Origin: Norana najaformis
Taxonomy: Eukaryota > Annelida > Clitellata > Crassiclitellata > Hormogastridae
Direction of reading: 5' to 3'
Assembly: GCA_964023275.1 (NCBI GenBank)
Contig: OZ029929.1
Span: 124,001 to 188,000, forward strand
DNA length: 64,000 nt
The stretch's first letter is position 1, and each line of letters opens with the position of its first letter. The translations under genes and the position numbers were made by a program. This document shows, in pieces, positions 12,106 to 59,200 of the stretch. The notes beneath the pieces were generated by a model. It was not told the origin of the DNA. It searched no databases and saw only the letters and a program-made list of their open reading frames with translations.

Positions 12106-12654
12106 CCATGACTCACGTAAATATAAAATGTTACTTTACTTATGCATACATAACTTTTGAGGATTCAGCTAGACTAGGTAAGAATAGTGACCGTGGCATT
12201 CACCTCGACCAAACGCACCATGACGTCACGATTCATTTACCCAACTGCATAATATAGAATATAGTATATACAGGATGAGTTAAATTTCATTCGGTAGGCG
12301 TCAAGAATACTAAATGTAACATCGCCATCTACCGAATAACAAGCAAACTGTTATGCTCCAATTCTCTTTTTACGATAAAATACAATGTAGGTTGTAACCG
12401 TTCTTAAATTCCTGTTTTAAATTAAAGATAAATCTAGTCGAGTTTGAGTCATTAAGAGTTTCTCCGAAAGGTAATTTCTATTTAAAGGACGCATTTAAGA
12501 AAAGTATTGTTCTGCTACCACATTCATTGGTTAAAACGCTGTTCTTTAAGGGCTGGACAATAAGAAATGGTACGGTTAACACAAATTTGAAACTGATAAC
12601 ATGTAATGTTTAGCTGCCCTAAAAGGCGAATTAATCTAAGGTAAAATTTCGGTC

Positions 12655-12860
12655 TAAAGGAAATTTTAAGCAGTTAGAACAACCAGGAGGTGTAGTCTCG
12701 TGGTTAGCGTGAAAGACTAATCGAAAGGTCGGGGGATTAAGACTTCCCCAGCGCAGAATTTGTTTCCAGATTTCATCTCCACTAGCGCCCTCTAGCCAAC
12801 TCAGCTATAATAAGTACACTAACCGTTGACAGTCGGTGGGAAGATAAGTTGGGCGAAGGT
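12655..12860 (+). repeat. tRNA-like SINE head with CTCF-like site
   Basis: At about 12688-12755 the sequence GGTGTAGTCTCGTGGTTAGC resembles a tRNA A-box region, followed by a degenerate B-box (GGTCGGGGGATTAAGAC). No acceptor-stem pairing was found, so it is treated as a tRNA-derived repeat and not a tRNA gene. Just after it, at 12782-12805, the minus strand reads GGCTAGAGGGCGCTAG, a good match to the core of the animal CTCF motif. Confidence 0.45.
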
Positions 12861-15106
12861 TCTCTTATCAACTAAAGCAAAGAAAAATGAATTCGCATGT
12901 CAAATTTTCATAATCACACCATCGACCTCACTATACCCATAAAAATTGCCTTCAAACTATCGAGAATGCACTCGCTCTTGCTGTCACCAAAACCCCCCAA
13001 ACACCACTACATCACTCCTGTTCTCAAATCACCTCATTGGCTTAAAATGCCTGAACGAATAGAATACAAAGTCCTATATCATTTACCTACAATACACTGC
13101 AATCTTCTCAACCCTCCCGTCTGTCAGTTACTAATAATTCAACTACTCCGCTCAACCGCTCTTCATCTGCCCTAACATTATTGTGTTTAAACGCACTGTT
13201 TAAGAGTGGAAATGTCTTGTTACCGCATTTAACGAGACATAAGTGATTCTTAAGCTGCCTGCAGAACTGTTCGTATGACTTGTTAAAGAGAATTTTTAGC
13301 CGCCTTCGCAAAAGGCGAATTATGCACAGATCAAATCGAATTATTAGTAAATTGGCCTATGGGGGAAGCAATAACCCCTTACGATGAATACCGAACAGCT
13401 ATATAGGGCAATTTGCAAGCGGCTGATGTGTGATTGGCGCCATACAAGTTTTCACGTTTTATACTGTTTCGTTGAGCTGAGAATAACTTTACAGCGATCA
13501 AACTTTCTTATTGTACTCCGCACAAGTCTAACAGTTGTCTGCAGGGCTGGATATGTCGGGCTTCTTAGTAATGTTAAACTCCAGGTTGCCAAAAGTCAGG
13601 CACCCAATTGTTGATCGAAATGTTTCGACCAAGATGTTGGTTTCAACCACAATTGCTCACGCACACACGTAAAATTTTCAACCGACTTTTTCTTAGGATA
13701 AAGTCGTAGGCGGTCGGGGCTCCGGCTCGAACGAAAGCCTAACGACTCGGCTAATTTATGTGCATTCAAGCATTCGGCAACGCGCTGTCTCCATGGCCTA
13801 ACCCACGATGCGGATCTGGCGTCAAAACCGACCTTTAAAACCCGACTCTCGTGTACACCTGTTGTTAAGCTGATCCGAATGACGCGGCTTACGCGCGGCG
13901 CTGAGAAATTTTGGAGATTTACACTGTATTCGCTAGGTGGCAGCAGAATAGCAACCGTTGACAGCCGGTTTCATGTGGCAAATTTCATCTGCGTTAAAAA
14001 TAAAGCAGTTTGCATTGTTTTCTGGATATCTTTATAAAAATAATAATAATAATGAAATAAAATGCAAAGATCTGAGAAACATAAGCATTCTTTTATTTTA
14101 ATTATTTCTTCTTGAATAATACATTTAAACATAAAACATTGCGTCTACCTCATTTGTCCAGGAAGCAAGTGACTCTTAAACCATTTGTAACACAAAAGGA
14201 CTTTAAGAGCCGTTATGGTTAACTTTTTGAGCCGTAAATTTTTGACTGCCTGTAAAGGCGAATAATAAATTAGTCCATCAACATCAAAAAGTCCAAAACT
14301 TCAAAATGCAGAACACATGCTTGTAAAGCGGCAGAATGTTAAGTTATCCTCGTTGCACAGCCATAAAAGCAAACTTTCAACCAGCTGATGGGTGACAGTC
14401 TGACAGATAATTTCAGGATGGAGATAAGCAAGAGCCGAAAAAACAACCATGAACAAAATCTAATAGCAACAATCATCATCATCATGAACCGTGGGCTCAG
14501 CGCCCGTAGGTGTCCGATGTCATTTTCACCATGTTCTTCCACTGTTACTTGGCATCAGATTTCAATCGTCTTTGTTTTTTACTGTCAGCGCATCGACACT
14601 CATCTGACAAACCCTCCTCCTTTATCCGGGCTTGGGACCGGCACGAAGAGTTGCTGGTTTGCAACCCCCCGAGGCGGAGTAACAAGGCTTCACAAAAACA
14701 ATTCCGATCATTCATTAGTCAGGTCGCTAGACAGTAGAAAAACTTGTTTTGCTTAACGATACGTGTTATGCCATATACCAAATAAAAGTAACTTTAGCAT
14801 TTTTTTGTATCTCAATTTATCATTTGCGTTAAAATAAAATAAATCCTAATTCTCTTTTCTGATTTTCGGGGAAAAATACAATAAAAATGTACAAATTTGA
14901 TTTATTTTAATGATATGTTTTAAAACAAACCGCATTTAGTGAATAAACTCACAGTTCTTAAACCATAAAAGACAAAATTCATATTATGAATAGTCATAGA
15001 ACAGTTGGTTTTAAATTTTTAGCCGCCCAAAATAAAACGGCGAATTATTCCAAAATGAAATTCTAAATCTCAAACTTATATAGTACCTTTTAGGACAAAC
15101 TTCTGA

Positions 15107-15402
15107 TCAGATGCGGGTGCGGCTCCGGATTGGTGACTGTTCCAGAATCTCACCAAATTTTACCTGATGATAGATTTGAATATGAGTAGTCGAACAGGCC
15201 TATTCCCCTCTTCCGGAAACGATCCGGGAATTTTCTACGAATTTTCAATGTTTCAAATTTACACATTAAAATCGGTCCAGTTGTCGTGAATGTTTACACA
15301 GATTCCGGAAGGCACGTTCGACTACTCATATTCGAATCTATCATCGGGTAAAATTTGGTGAGATTCTGGAACGGTCCCAAATCCAGGCCCGTACCCAGAT
15401 GC
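15107..15402. mobile_element. Foldback or MITE-like element with long inverted repeats
   Basis: Two arms of at least 62 bases face each other around a centre of about 115 bp. The left arm at about 15135-15198 (TTCCAGAATCTCACCAAATT through GAGTAGTCGAAC) and the right arm at about 15312-15375 are nearly perfect reverse complements. Similarity continues outward for roughly 30 more bases with mismatches (GGGTGCGG against GGGTACGG). There is no coding capacity. The structure fits a non-autonomous DNA transposon or foldback element. The family is not identified and no convincing target-site duplication was established. Confidence 0.8.
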
Positions 15403-15653
15403 GCTTAAATGTAGTTCTAAGCACGGAAGAGATTTCCTGAGCGCCAGAATATTAATATCCTCATTGAAATCTTGTATTATCGTTGAATGAGACGTGAGAA
15501 ATTCGAAGGGGATAAGACCATGATTTTGTTAATCGGATTAATAGGTAGATCACAAGATTTGTCTAGTGGCGACTGCACCTTCGGCATTGCCCCGCCTCCT
15601 AACCCCAGAAGGAGGAGGCTCTTAGTTTCACTCTTGTCCTTGCCACCACCACC

Positions 15654-15687
<34 letters not shown>

Positions 15688-18052
15688 TCACGATCATCAA
15701 AATGTACGGTAGCCAGCCACACTGAGCTGTAACCAACTCGTGACGTCTTGCAGTGGATATTCTGCCTGAACACCTTAGAATACGTTGTTGATACCGCAGT
15801 AATATGGCATGTTTATCAGTCAGTGAAACCTATATATCATTGTATCAATAGTCTAGCCTATTCTTAAAGAAACCTACCTAAGCTAGCATTAAATTAAGTA
15901 TTTCACTTACTCTAAAAAACCGTCATCGTTGCATGCTGGCACAAACTGTCTTTCAGCCTGGTATTGGTCAATGAGGAAAATCCGGCAGTTCCCGTACTTC
16001 GTCTCACCAGATATTTTCCATTCACTTCAGTTTTTCCGGTCTCTCGCTTTCCGAGTTCATTTAACTCCACCGAATTACAATCCAGAACTAAGACAGTGTC
16101 GGAATCGCAATGTCTAAGCTGTCAGACTTTGACAGTCCGCTAACGATGTTCCTTCGCATACTTCGATCGATTAAACTACCATGGTCCGATTTCACGACTA
16201 TGGCGAGGTGACTATTCGTCCGATAATCCCAACGAAACGTTAATCCCAGACAGAACTATCGATCTCACAGTTCGTTCTAGATCGATTCGGAGTTTCACGG
16301 AGGGCTTTTCATGCGACGTCCAATCGCTTCAATAGATTCCGTACAAATAAAGAAACTATTGCTGCGCTTTACCGCCTCTCAGCGAGAGTCGTCTGCTTCC
16401 GACCAAACGACAGTCAACCGTTAATTTCAAATTTCATTAGCTGGTTCTCTGCTTTCCGTGTAGTTCCCAAGCACAACGTAAAACTTTCTCCCCCACTAAT
16501 AATTCTACGCCCTAATATAAATATATATAGTTTTAAATTACCTGCAATTTAAAACTCTGTGTATGTGTGTTGAATATTGGTAAGATTGGGGAACAGAGTG
16601 ACTTAAAATGCTGTGGTTGTGTGTTGAATATTGGTAAAATTGGGGAACAGAGTGACTTAAAATGCTGTGGTTGTGTAATGATTCTCCCCTTGTGTTCAAA
16701 ATTTTATCGACTATATGTTTTGGCTTGTTCGTTTATAGCCAGCACTAATATGATGCTAGGTTTAGTGCGGATATGCATATAATGGCCAGCATATATTAAC
16801 ATATACGGTGGCCATTATATACTTAAACACAAGAGAAATTCTGGATAACTGACAGGCATATAACTGGAAATTCATATGGTGCTATTTCAATTTGAAGCTT
16901 CTATGAAATGAACTCAACACCTGATCAACACTTCATCTTCATGATTATTTTCTCTGGCAAAACGCAATAATTCCAGTTCAATGTACCCGACGATAAAGAA
17001 CAGGAAGAAGACAAAAGCTCGTCGTGTGAACAGAAAACGCCTCAAACAGAGGCCAAGACGCGACTAGGTCCATCTCTCACAAGGAATACGTCAACAGGGA
17101 AGAACTGGAAAGACAACTACAATTAAAGCGTTTATAATCACAAAATATTGTCGTGTTTACAGCAACTGACCTGTTTGTAACACAAGAATCAATCCATCCA
17201 ACAGTTTCTCACCAACAACAGTCCTCCAATTCTTCAATTTTTCAGCAGCTCAAAATTGTCTAATCCTTCCTCACAATAATTATCGACTGGACTCCGCTCA
17301 ACCACAGACATCAAGAAGTCTGTTTCGACCACATAAATTATTTCTTTGCGCAGACCACTCCTGATAAAATAGACGCTAAATAAATGCCTTGTTAACGTTA
17401 CAGTCTGGGGCCAAGCGGGTCTTCCCTTTGCCCTAAGTTACAGCCTAGACCCACAGTTCATCCCATGAACCTTCCTTTGGATGAGTAGAGGTAACAGTGG
17501 AAGGGAAGACTGGGACTACACACACCCCACTTGAAAAAGCAACAACAGAGATCACTTGGTACTGGCCTCAATAGTAGTCAATCCAACTGTCGGTTTAAAA
17601 TGCACAACTTTCAACTTTGTGTGTGAGTGTCTCTCTCTCTCTCTCATTTTCTCTATCTGTCTCTGTCTCTCTCTCTCTGTCTGTCTCTCACTCACTTTCA
17701 GTTTAAAATGCACAACTTTCTCTCTGTGTCTCTCTGTTTAAAATGCACCTCCCTCTATGTCTGTCTCTGTTTTCTGCATAAAATGCACACTTTCAAGGTT
17801 CACTGGCCTCTGACCACAAGAGAGCAATTCATGTTTCTCATCATCACATCCAACCCGTCACAAACCAGCAGTCGACAATTACAAATATTTTCAGATTTAA
17901 ATACACACACAGCTCTAAAACAGAAAAGAAGAAGTTCTCAGAAAGCTCCACAACATGACAGCGTCTAAAAGTCAACTACGACTTTGACGTAAAGCGTCTC
18001 AACTACCTAAGGATTCCGCGACTCGAGTCGTGTCCGACTCCGGCATCGCGAT
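15400..18052. other. HIPK 3' flank, no exon seen
   Basis: This lies beyond the HIPK stop codon (18053) on the minus strand and probably includes its 3' UTR. It contains a CAC/CAT trinucleotide run at 15641-15690, two copies of a 54-bp tandem unit at 16563-16677, and a TCTC-rich tract at 17625-17725. A stretch of about 15780-16450 has fairly balanced composition but no recognisable reading frame with splice sites. Confidence 0.45.
16563..16677. repeat. Two-copy 54-bp tandem duplication
   Basis: Two near-identical 54-bp units beginning TGTTGAATATTGGTAA, differing at one position (AAGATT against AAAATT). The 18-codon frame repeats in register, but nothing else supports coding. Confidence 0.85.
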
Positions 18053-32120
<14,068 letters not shown>

Positions 32121-32229
32121 CTCTTCATTCTTTAGAAGACGAACAGCCCCGTAAGACGACCCCAGGAGGCAGCCATTGGTCAGTACCGTAACTAAGTGCC
32201 CGCAACTGCCGAGGGCCGGGCCAGAATCT

Positions 32230-32480
32230 CAAAGGGGTCGTCCATAAAAAACGTCTGCAAAAAGGACTTACTTTGACCCTTCCTTCCCCTTCTCCGCATT
32301 TAGCTTTACCCTGCCCATTGCAATCGTCGGCACTCCAACTCAGCATTAAGGTCCAAATTAGGTTACCCGTTGATCTTACCGGGCTAACATGTTGCAGGGG
32401 TGTGTACTGTGATACTGCCTTTGTAAAAATATTTGATGCAGATATCTGCATTGGAATAACCTCCCCTTGTCTGCATTTGG
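32230..32480. mobile_element. Fragment of a GGGGTCGTCCATAA DNA element
   Basis: One terminus, GGGGTCGTCCATAAAAAACG at about 32235, matches the terminus at 62717. The interior at about 32345-32425 (GTTGATCTTACCGGGCTAAC) matches the reverse complement of 62890-62960. The other terminus was not recognised, so this copy may be truncated. A family D SINE (32500-32640) follows it. Confidence 0.6.
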
Positions 32481-33069
32481 CCGACCCTCCCTACCTCCCT
32501 CTTTCTAATCTAATCTAAGAACTTCTATAGCGCCACTGTAACAATGCTCAAGGCATCAGTCTATGGTCGCTGCTAAACAAAATCATTGTCCAAGCCAATG
32601 CTGATGTCCTTTATCGACGCCCCAAAGCAGAGGTTCACGTGAAAAACTGTGAAAAAGGAACATTTGATTCATCCACGGGGACCCGAAATGTGAAGTTATG
32701 CTGCAGCCACTGATATGAAGTGTTAGCGTCTTCATTTTCTCGGCCTCGACATATCAGTCAGAGTTGCCGATTCTTTCCATAACCGTCCGATCTTCTGGTC
32801 TAAAGCGTACAGTCTTTTCATTGTCAAGTTCGCTGCGAGGCAGAAGTGCAGACTTGAACCAATGATCAATGGGTTAAAGATGGTCCAGCACATTAACCAC
32901 TAAATCAATTCCTCACAACTTTTATCACAGGCAGTAATTTAAAACTTTTAATTAGTTGTACACACCATTCAAATACAAAGGAAATAAAATGCAGGTCTGA
33001 CAGTCAACCAAAAGTAAACAAGAGCAAGAATTCAACTAAACATAAAACGTGTTCTTAAATTATACAACT

Positions 33070-33740
33070 TCCCTAAAAACTCCACAGAGTAAAGGTCTCT
33101 TCACTTTCCCCCTGACCCCTTTAAAACCACCCCATTGCCTAAAAAATCCCACCCAACTGCCCAAAAAATCCACAAGATACATGTCTCCAGTTTCCCTCTG
33201 ACCCCTTTGATCCCACCCTCCTTAAAAAAATCCACAAGATAAACATCTCTTCAGTTTCCCCTCTGGTCTCTTTGATCCCACTCAACTGTCTAAAAAATCC
33301 ACAGGGTAAACGTCTCTTCAGTTTCCCCTTTGATCCCACTCAACTGTCTAAAAAATCCACAGGGTAAACGTCTCTTCAGTTTCCCCTTTGATCCCACTCA
33401 ACTGTCTAAAAAATCCACAGGGTAAACGTCTCTTCAGTTTCCCCTTTGATCCCACTCAACTGTCTAAAAAATCCACAGGGTAAACGTCTCTTCAGTTTCC
33501 CCTTTGATCCCACTCAACTGTCTAAAAAATCCACAGGGTAAACGTCTCTTCAGTTTCCCCTTTGATCCCACTCAACTGTCTAAAAAATCCACAGGGTAAA
33601 CGTCTCTTCAGTTTCCCCTTTGATCCCACTCAACTGTCTAAAAAATCCACAGGGTAAACGTCTCTTCAGTTTCCCCTTTGATCCCACTCAACTGTCTAAA
33701 AATCCACAAGGTAAATGTCTCTTAAGCTTCCCCTTCGACA
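33070..33740. repeat. 58-bp minisatellite, very uniform
   Basis: About eight nearly identical 58-bp units (GGTAAACGTCTCTTCAGTTT, CCCCTTTGATCCCACTCAAC, TGTCTAAAAAATCCACAG) between about 33290 and 33710, flanked by more diverged units down to about 33070. The uniform centre and diverged edges suggest recent expansion. It lies downstream of the ABCB8 stop. Confidence 0.93.
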
Positions 33741-33744
33741 CCCC

Positions 33745-34589
33745 ATTGCCTAAAAAATCCGACAAAACAATGTTCTAGTAAAATGGACCTAGAGTCTGTG
33801 GAACGCCTCAAATAACAATCCTATGGATTTAGAGCAGACAGGGTTGAATACGCTTTGCATTCCCAAATGGTGTGACTGCTGCAGTTGACAACGCTCCGTT
33901 GTTACTGGATTTGCCGTTGTCATAGTCTTTACAACAGAACAACACTGAAACAAAGAACAACACCAGTTATATTACAAGCAGATGATATTAATTCATATAA
34001 CACAACACATCAGGCAACCGTTTAGTAACCACTTTCTCACAACATGTAACATACAAGAATTTAATTTTGACAATTCAGTTCTAAATCAGATGAAAACTGA
34101 GCCCAGCCTCAAGAGCCGGCCTTTCAGAGATTCAGAGAGGCCTGGGCCACTGCACATATGAGGTCCCAATCTCGAAGCATGCACATCATGAGCCTAGCAA
34201 ATCAGTCATGAATTATGATACAATAAAAGGAGAAATCAATATTAATAAAAATTACCTACAACCTTTTTTTCAAAATCTGAGTCCTATTTTGTATGTGAGG
34301 CCTAGGCATAATGGCCCTTCTGGGCCCCTTCTGACAGGCTCTGCTCATGAGCAACTATGAACTTCACGGTTTCCTCTGAGGTAGCAAACGAAGAATAAAT
34401 CAAGACCTTCAACATTCCACGTGAAACCGAGAACCATCTTTCAAAAAGACTGCATAGCAAAGCACATCTTAGCAGGTTCCCTGAAAGTCAACAAAGTCAC
34501 CCTTCACACGAAGCCCTGGATTCGACCTTAGGGTAAAGACAGACGCTTAGAAACAGACCTCGGTAGTTGATCCCGGTGCATCAGTTGGT
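33745..34589 (-). other. ABCB8 3' flank
   Basis: Follows the ABCB8 stop codon on the minus strand and probably contains its 3' UTR. A short open stretch at about 33945-33843 (CKDYDNGKSSNNGALS) preceded by TTTCAG looks exon-like but matches no family I know. Otherwise no feature was seen. Confidence 0.4.
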
Positions 34590-55231
<20,642 letters not shown>

Positions 55232-55479
55232 TTTTACGATGGACGCATCTCATGACCACCCTCTGAACATACACGATAAATATTCATATCTTCTTGACCT
55301 TGTTTACGAGAATCTGAAGATTTTTTCCTACATAAAAGATTAAAATAGTTGTGTGTAACCGATGCGCTGGCACAGGGAAAGCGATCCTTTGGCCTTGCAT
55401 TAAATAAAACTAGTAATATAAAGATCAAATCTGATTTTTGCTTTAATTTTAATTTATATAAATGATTAAAATTGATTAT

Positions 55480-55517
<38 letters not shown>

Positions 55518-56291
55518 AATATATAGAACCAAATAGTCCAAGAATCATGGAAATCTACATAATATATAATAATTGCGTGGGCGTATATAGCGCCCAGTTC
55601 AACTATGATGGCTACGCAATCCAGACCAGTCTCCTATGGTCCGACTTAAGCCAGTACAGTTCAGTCCATTTAATTACGTACCTGCGTACCGGCTTCAATG
55701 TGCACTTTGTAATGAGGTAGATCAAACTTCATCTGCATTATATTGCAACGGCCTATTTAAGGAGCCCATCTCAGCAAATTTTCAAACTGTACATGCTGCA
55801 TAGAGACTCGAGCGTTGACGGACAAAGAAAGTTATTACAGGTAAAGGGTTTTCGACAGCAAGTTCTTGCAGCAAGTCAGCTTTTGGAACTATTTCTCATA
55901 TATAATAAAGTAATTCGATTTATTCTAAATATATAGTACTTTTGTGTAGTATTTCTTTTACATTCCGCTGCAATAGCGAGAATAAGGCTGACTTTCTAGC
56001 TAAGCAGATATTAGACCATCTCCTAATTCCTCTCAGGCAGAGATATATACCCCATTTGGAATTAGCGTCCCCCAAAACGAACCCCAGCTTAGATGAAAAT
56101 GTGGTTTAAATTCAGTAGAAATATTACTCGAAGCTATAACGCTCAAAGCGTTAAATGCTTCAAAACTATATTCGACAGTTTATTTTAAAAATTGTTTCGC
56201 TACTTTGTGTACACGTTGAATCGCATACATATTTACTAGATGTCTCTGATTTGTCGCTCTATTTATATCTAAGTCACTGACAACAAGAAAA
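55232..56291. promoter_or_regulatory. Shared intergenic region of ABCB8 and the nicotinamidase gene
   Basis: The two start codons are 1060 bp apart and face away from each other. The region contains an AT dinucleotide run (55475-55530) and a repeat-like 'gtatatagcgcccagttcaa' near 55580, but no exon. No TATA box or named factor site can be asserted. The arrangement makes a shared or adjacent promoter pair likely. Confidence 0.5.
55475..55530. repeat. AT dinucleotide run
   Basis: About 50 bp of (AT)n with a small interruption (ATTATATATATATAATATAT). It can form cruciforms and is likely to vary in length. Confidence 0.95.
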
Positions 56292-59200
56292 ATGGCGCAT
56301 GTAAACATCGTCACTAACAGCGCTGTCAGTTGGATTATGTCGAGCCGCGATCCTCTGAATATCTTCGATCGGATGAGAAAGAAAAACACGGCGATCCCGC
56401 CTGTCAAACTGGAAGAATGCTTCAAACACTTCGACTGCGACAGGTAGGTGTTCTAAGACTCGTGAGCAGGTGGTCGCATATTACGCAGGTCGACCCACAT
56501 ACGTACCTGTACTTTGTTGAGTGCAGCTGTACTGCGTAATCAGATGAACTCCATCTGATTCTGTCTAAAAAATTAGCTGCGAGTTTAATGCGCGATGGAT
56601 TGTAACTGCAAATTCATGTGCGTATCAGATCCAGCACCTTTTCAAAAACGTCACAAAGATTTTGTATGAGTATCAGTATGGCGAATTTTTTTATAAAGTG
56701 GGCTTATTTGCAGCACCACATCTGATGATTTTCAACGGCCTAATAAGTTATGTAAATCGTGTTTCAGGGATGGTTTTCTGAATCATGCGGAGTTTGAGCT
56801 GCTGCTGAAATCTCTCTTTAAGAGGAAAGGCATTCCGTATCAGTTGACAGAGAAACAGCAGGCAGAATTTCTGCAACTACTCGACGAGAAGCAGGCAAGG
56901 GATCCGCCATTTCGTGTCTAGCATTAATAGAGTGTAGCCTTTCTAAAGCCGACTGGTTAACTGCACTTTTAACCCTTTCAGTCTGGGTTACCAAGTTTTC
57001 AGATTAAAGGTCTTCGTCTGGATTCAATCTAAAGTTTCCATTATCATCACCACCACCACCACCACCATCATTCATCAGATACTTATACTGTGCTAATTTA
57101 TGAATTCACCTCAAAAGTGAGGATAGCTGGAAAAAGATAAGTCTTAGTTGTTTGCGAAATGAAATAAAAGAAAGAGAAGCATCCCTCAATGCTGGTGGTA
57201 GTGAATTCCATAGACATGGACCAGCATTTGAAAAGGTACAGAAACCATGCATCTTGGTTTGGTTTGGTAAGTTGGAAGAAACCGTGGACCAGAGGAAACA
57301 GAGGAAGCTGATCTTAAGTTTATCCTGGTGGGATTAAGTGTGAGTGGATTGTAAAGGTCAGCAAGGTAGCTCGATGCTAGGTTATGAAGTGCCTTGTATA
57401 CAAGGACAACAACTTTAAACTGGACCTAAGCTGGAAAAGATAGTCAGTATAAATTTTAAGACATTATGTTATACGAGGTAGTGTTATGCTTTGATTCTTT
57501 TACCTAGGACGGCAAACTAGACCTCTGTGAATTCAAGATCAGCTGGAGTCCGTGGATGAAGCAGGTTGGATCTGTTCAACTCTTACCTTTTTCAAATTGC
57601 TTATCCACCGTAGGCTGCCTCTCTGTCCTGTGGACTGACCTTCTGGATGTTGATCTGATTGCGGATTGGCTTTGGTGTGCCATCCGTTGGTGCCTTGTGC
57701 ATTAGACACCGGTGCATTAGAAGTTACTAATCCATAATAATAATAATGATAATAATATTACTATTAATTATATTAATAGCTCTTTACTTAGTTTTAAGCA
57801 CATCTCAGCTAATCTAATCTAATCTGTTTCATTTGAATCTGTTGTGGCAACGATACTTTATACAAGCATCAGCTGATGGCTGTCTAAATGAACTATAAAA
57901 AACCCTGCTGAGAAGTTGTCCACCCAACCCAGAGAGAGGAAATTTCCAAATGGCTGTTAAGCCAGGAGATTCAAAACCAGGAGTAGAATTTAATCACAAT
58001 TTGTCTGAACTTGAATTTATGTGTTGTTGTGGATTTAGATCGTCTCCCCGATCTCTGCTCTGATCATAATCGATCTGCAGAATGATTTCATCTCTGGATC
58101 CCTTGCAATTGAGCGATGTCCAGCCGGTCAAGATGGGCGTGCGGTTGTTCCGATCGTCAACGATCTTATTGAAAACATTCCTTTTGACGTGATCGCTTAC
58201 TCGCTGGACTGGCATCCAGAGAATCACATTTCCTTCGTTGACAACGTACATCTACGCCCACTGCACTCTTCAAGCAAGGTATCTTTGCCAAATGCACATC
58301 ACTGTGGTCACCTTTAGCTCAGTTACATTACCTAAGTTACTGTAATAATACAGTTTTGTACAGGATTATCACAAGTAGTCCACCGAACCCGCAATCGCTA
58401 GGCAACAGTCCAGCACAAAAACTGAATAGACCAACTGGCTTGGTTGGCTACACGCATATGTCAAGGCGTCTCTGAGCATGAGCTTTCCGCTTCGCATCCC
58501 AGTTGTGGCTTATTTCAGAGACTTAAATCTCGGGCTTTCCCGGTCCATACACGGGGACTTAAAATGCCTTGATGCCTTTTGAAATGGGTAGCAGTGCTGA
58601 AGGATCTCGCCCAATGAATTCGTTGAAAATGAGCCGGGTTGAGGCCATCTGGTTGCTATAGAAAAATGGTTATGTTTACATTCATTTACCTCTTTGATCG
58701 CGAGAAGTGTCATTCTTTGGCTCGTGCATAAACTTTGATTGAATTGTATTGATTGATAAAATTTCTGTGGGTTTTTGGGACATAATTATCCAACTGCATT
58801 TGAGAAAATTTCAGTAAAACATAATTTGAAAGACAGACAGACAGACAGGGAGGCAGACAGACACAGACAGACAGATAGACACACGGACAGACAGACAGAC
58901 AGGCAGACAGACAGATGCACAGATACAGACAGACAGACTGAACTTTAACATGGAGTTGGACGTCTCTGGTTCTGTCTCTGAGCAGACGTTGATGTTGTCG
59001 TATGTTGTAACGTTGCCATTTGTTGTGTTGTGTTGTGTGCAACAGGTGTGTGCAGAAGAGGCGTGTTGTTATGATTCGGTTGTCTTTGAGGGTCCACCCG
59101 TTATGCCACAGGTCCTATGGCCAGTGCACTGCGTACAGACCACATGGGGGGCACAGCTTCACCCTCTGCTTAAGGTAACATCTTACATGTATTATACTGC

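Larger units (their letters stand above)
9055..15060. repeat. About eight diverged copies of a ~300-bp hairpin-ended repeat
   Basis: Copies lie at about 9055-9290, 9795-10010, 10510-10835, 11238-11560, 12323-12625, 13160-13325, 13935-14270 and 14765-15060. The typical order is: GCCATCTACCGAATAA head, AT-rich body, 'acatttaaga', 'ctaccacatt', 'ttctttaa', and an end of the type TTTTAGCCGCC followed by GGCGAATTA, whose GCC and GGC can pair as a small hairpin. After the end there is often an AATAAT run. Copies are clearly diverged, so the array is old. No protein-coding capacity was found. Confidence 0.65.

Noticed and set aside
12688..12755. Possible tRNA gene
   Set aside because: A-box and B-box-like strings are present, but the acceptor and anticodon stems do not pair; treated as a SINE head.
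33843..33945. Exon-like stretch (CKDYDNGKSSNNGALS) after a TTTCAG on the minus strand
   Set aside because: No upstream exon can be joined to it, ABCB8 already ends at 34590, and the peptide matches no family I know. It could be a 3' UTR segment.
57152..57337. 61-codon frame within the nicotinamidase intron
   Set aside because: Belongs to an interspersed repeat that also occurs reversed at 27450-27640; it is not part of the nicotinamidase reading frame.
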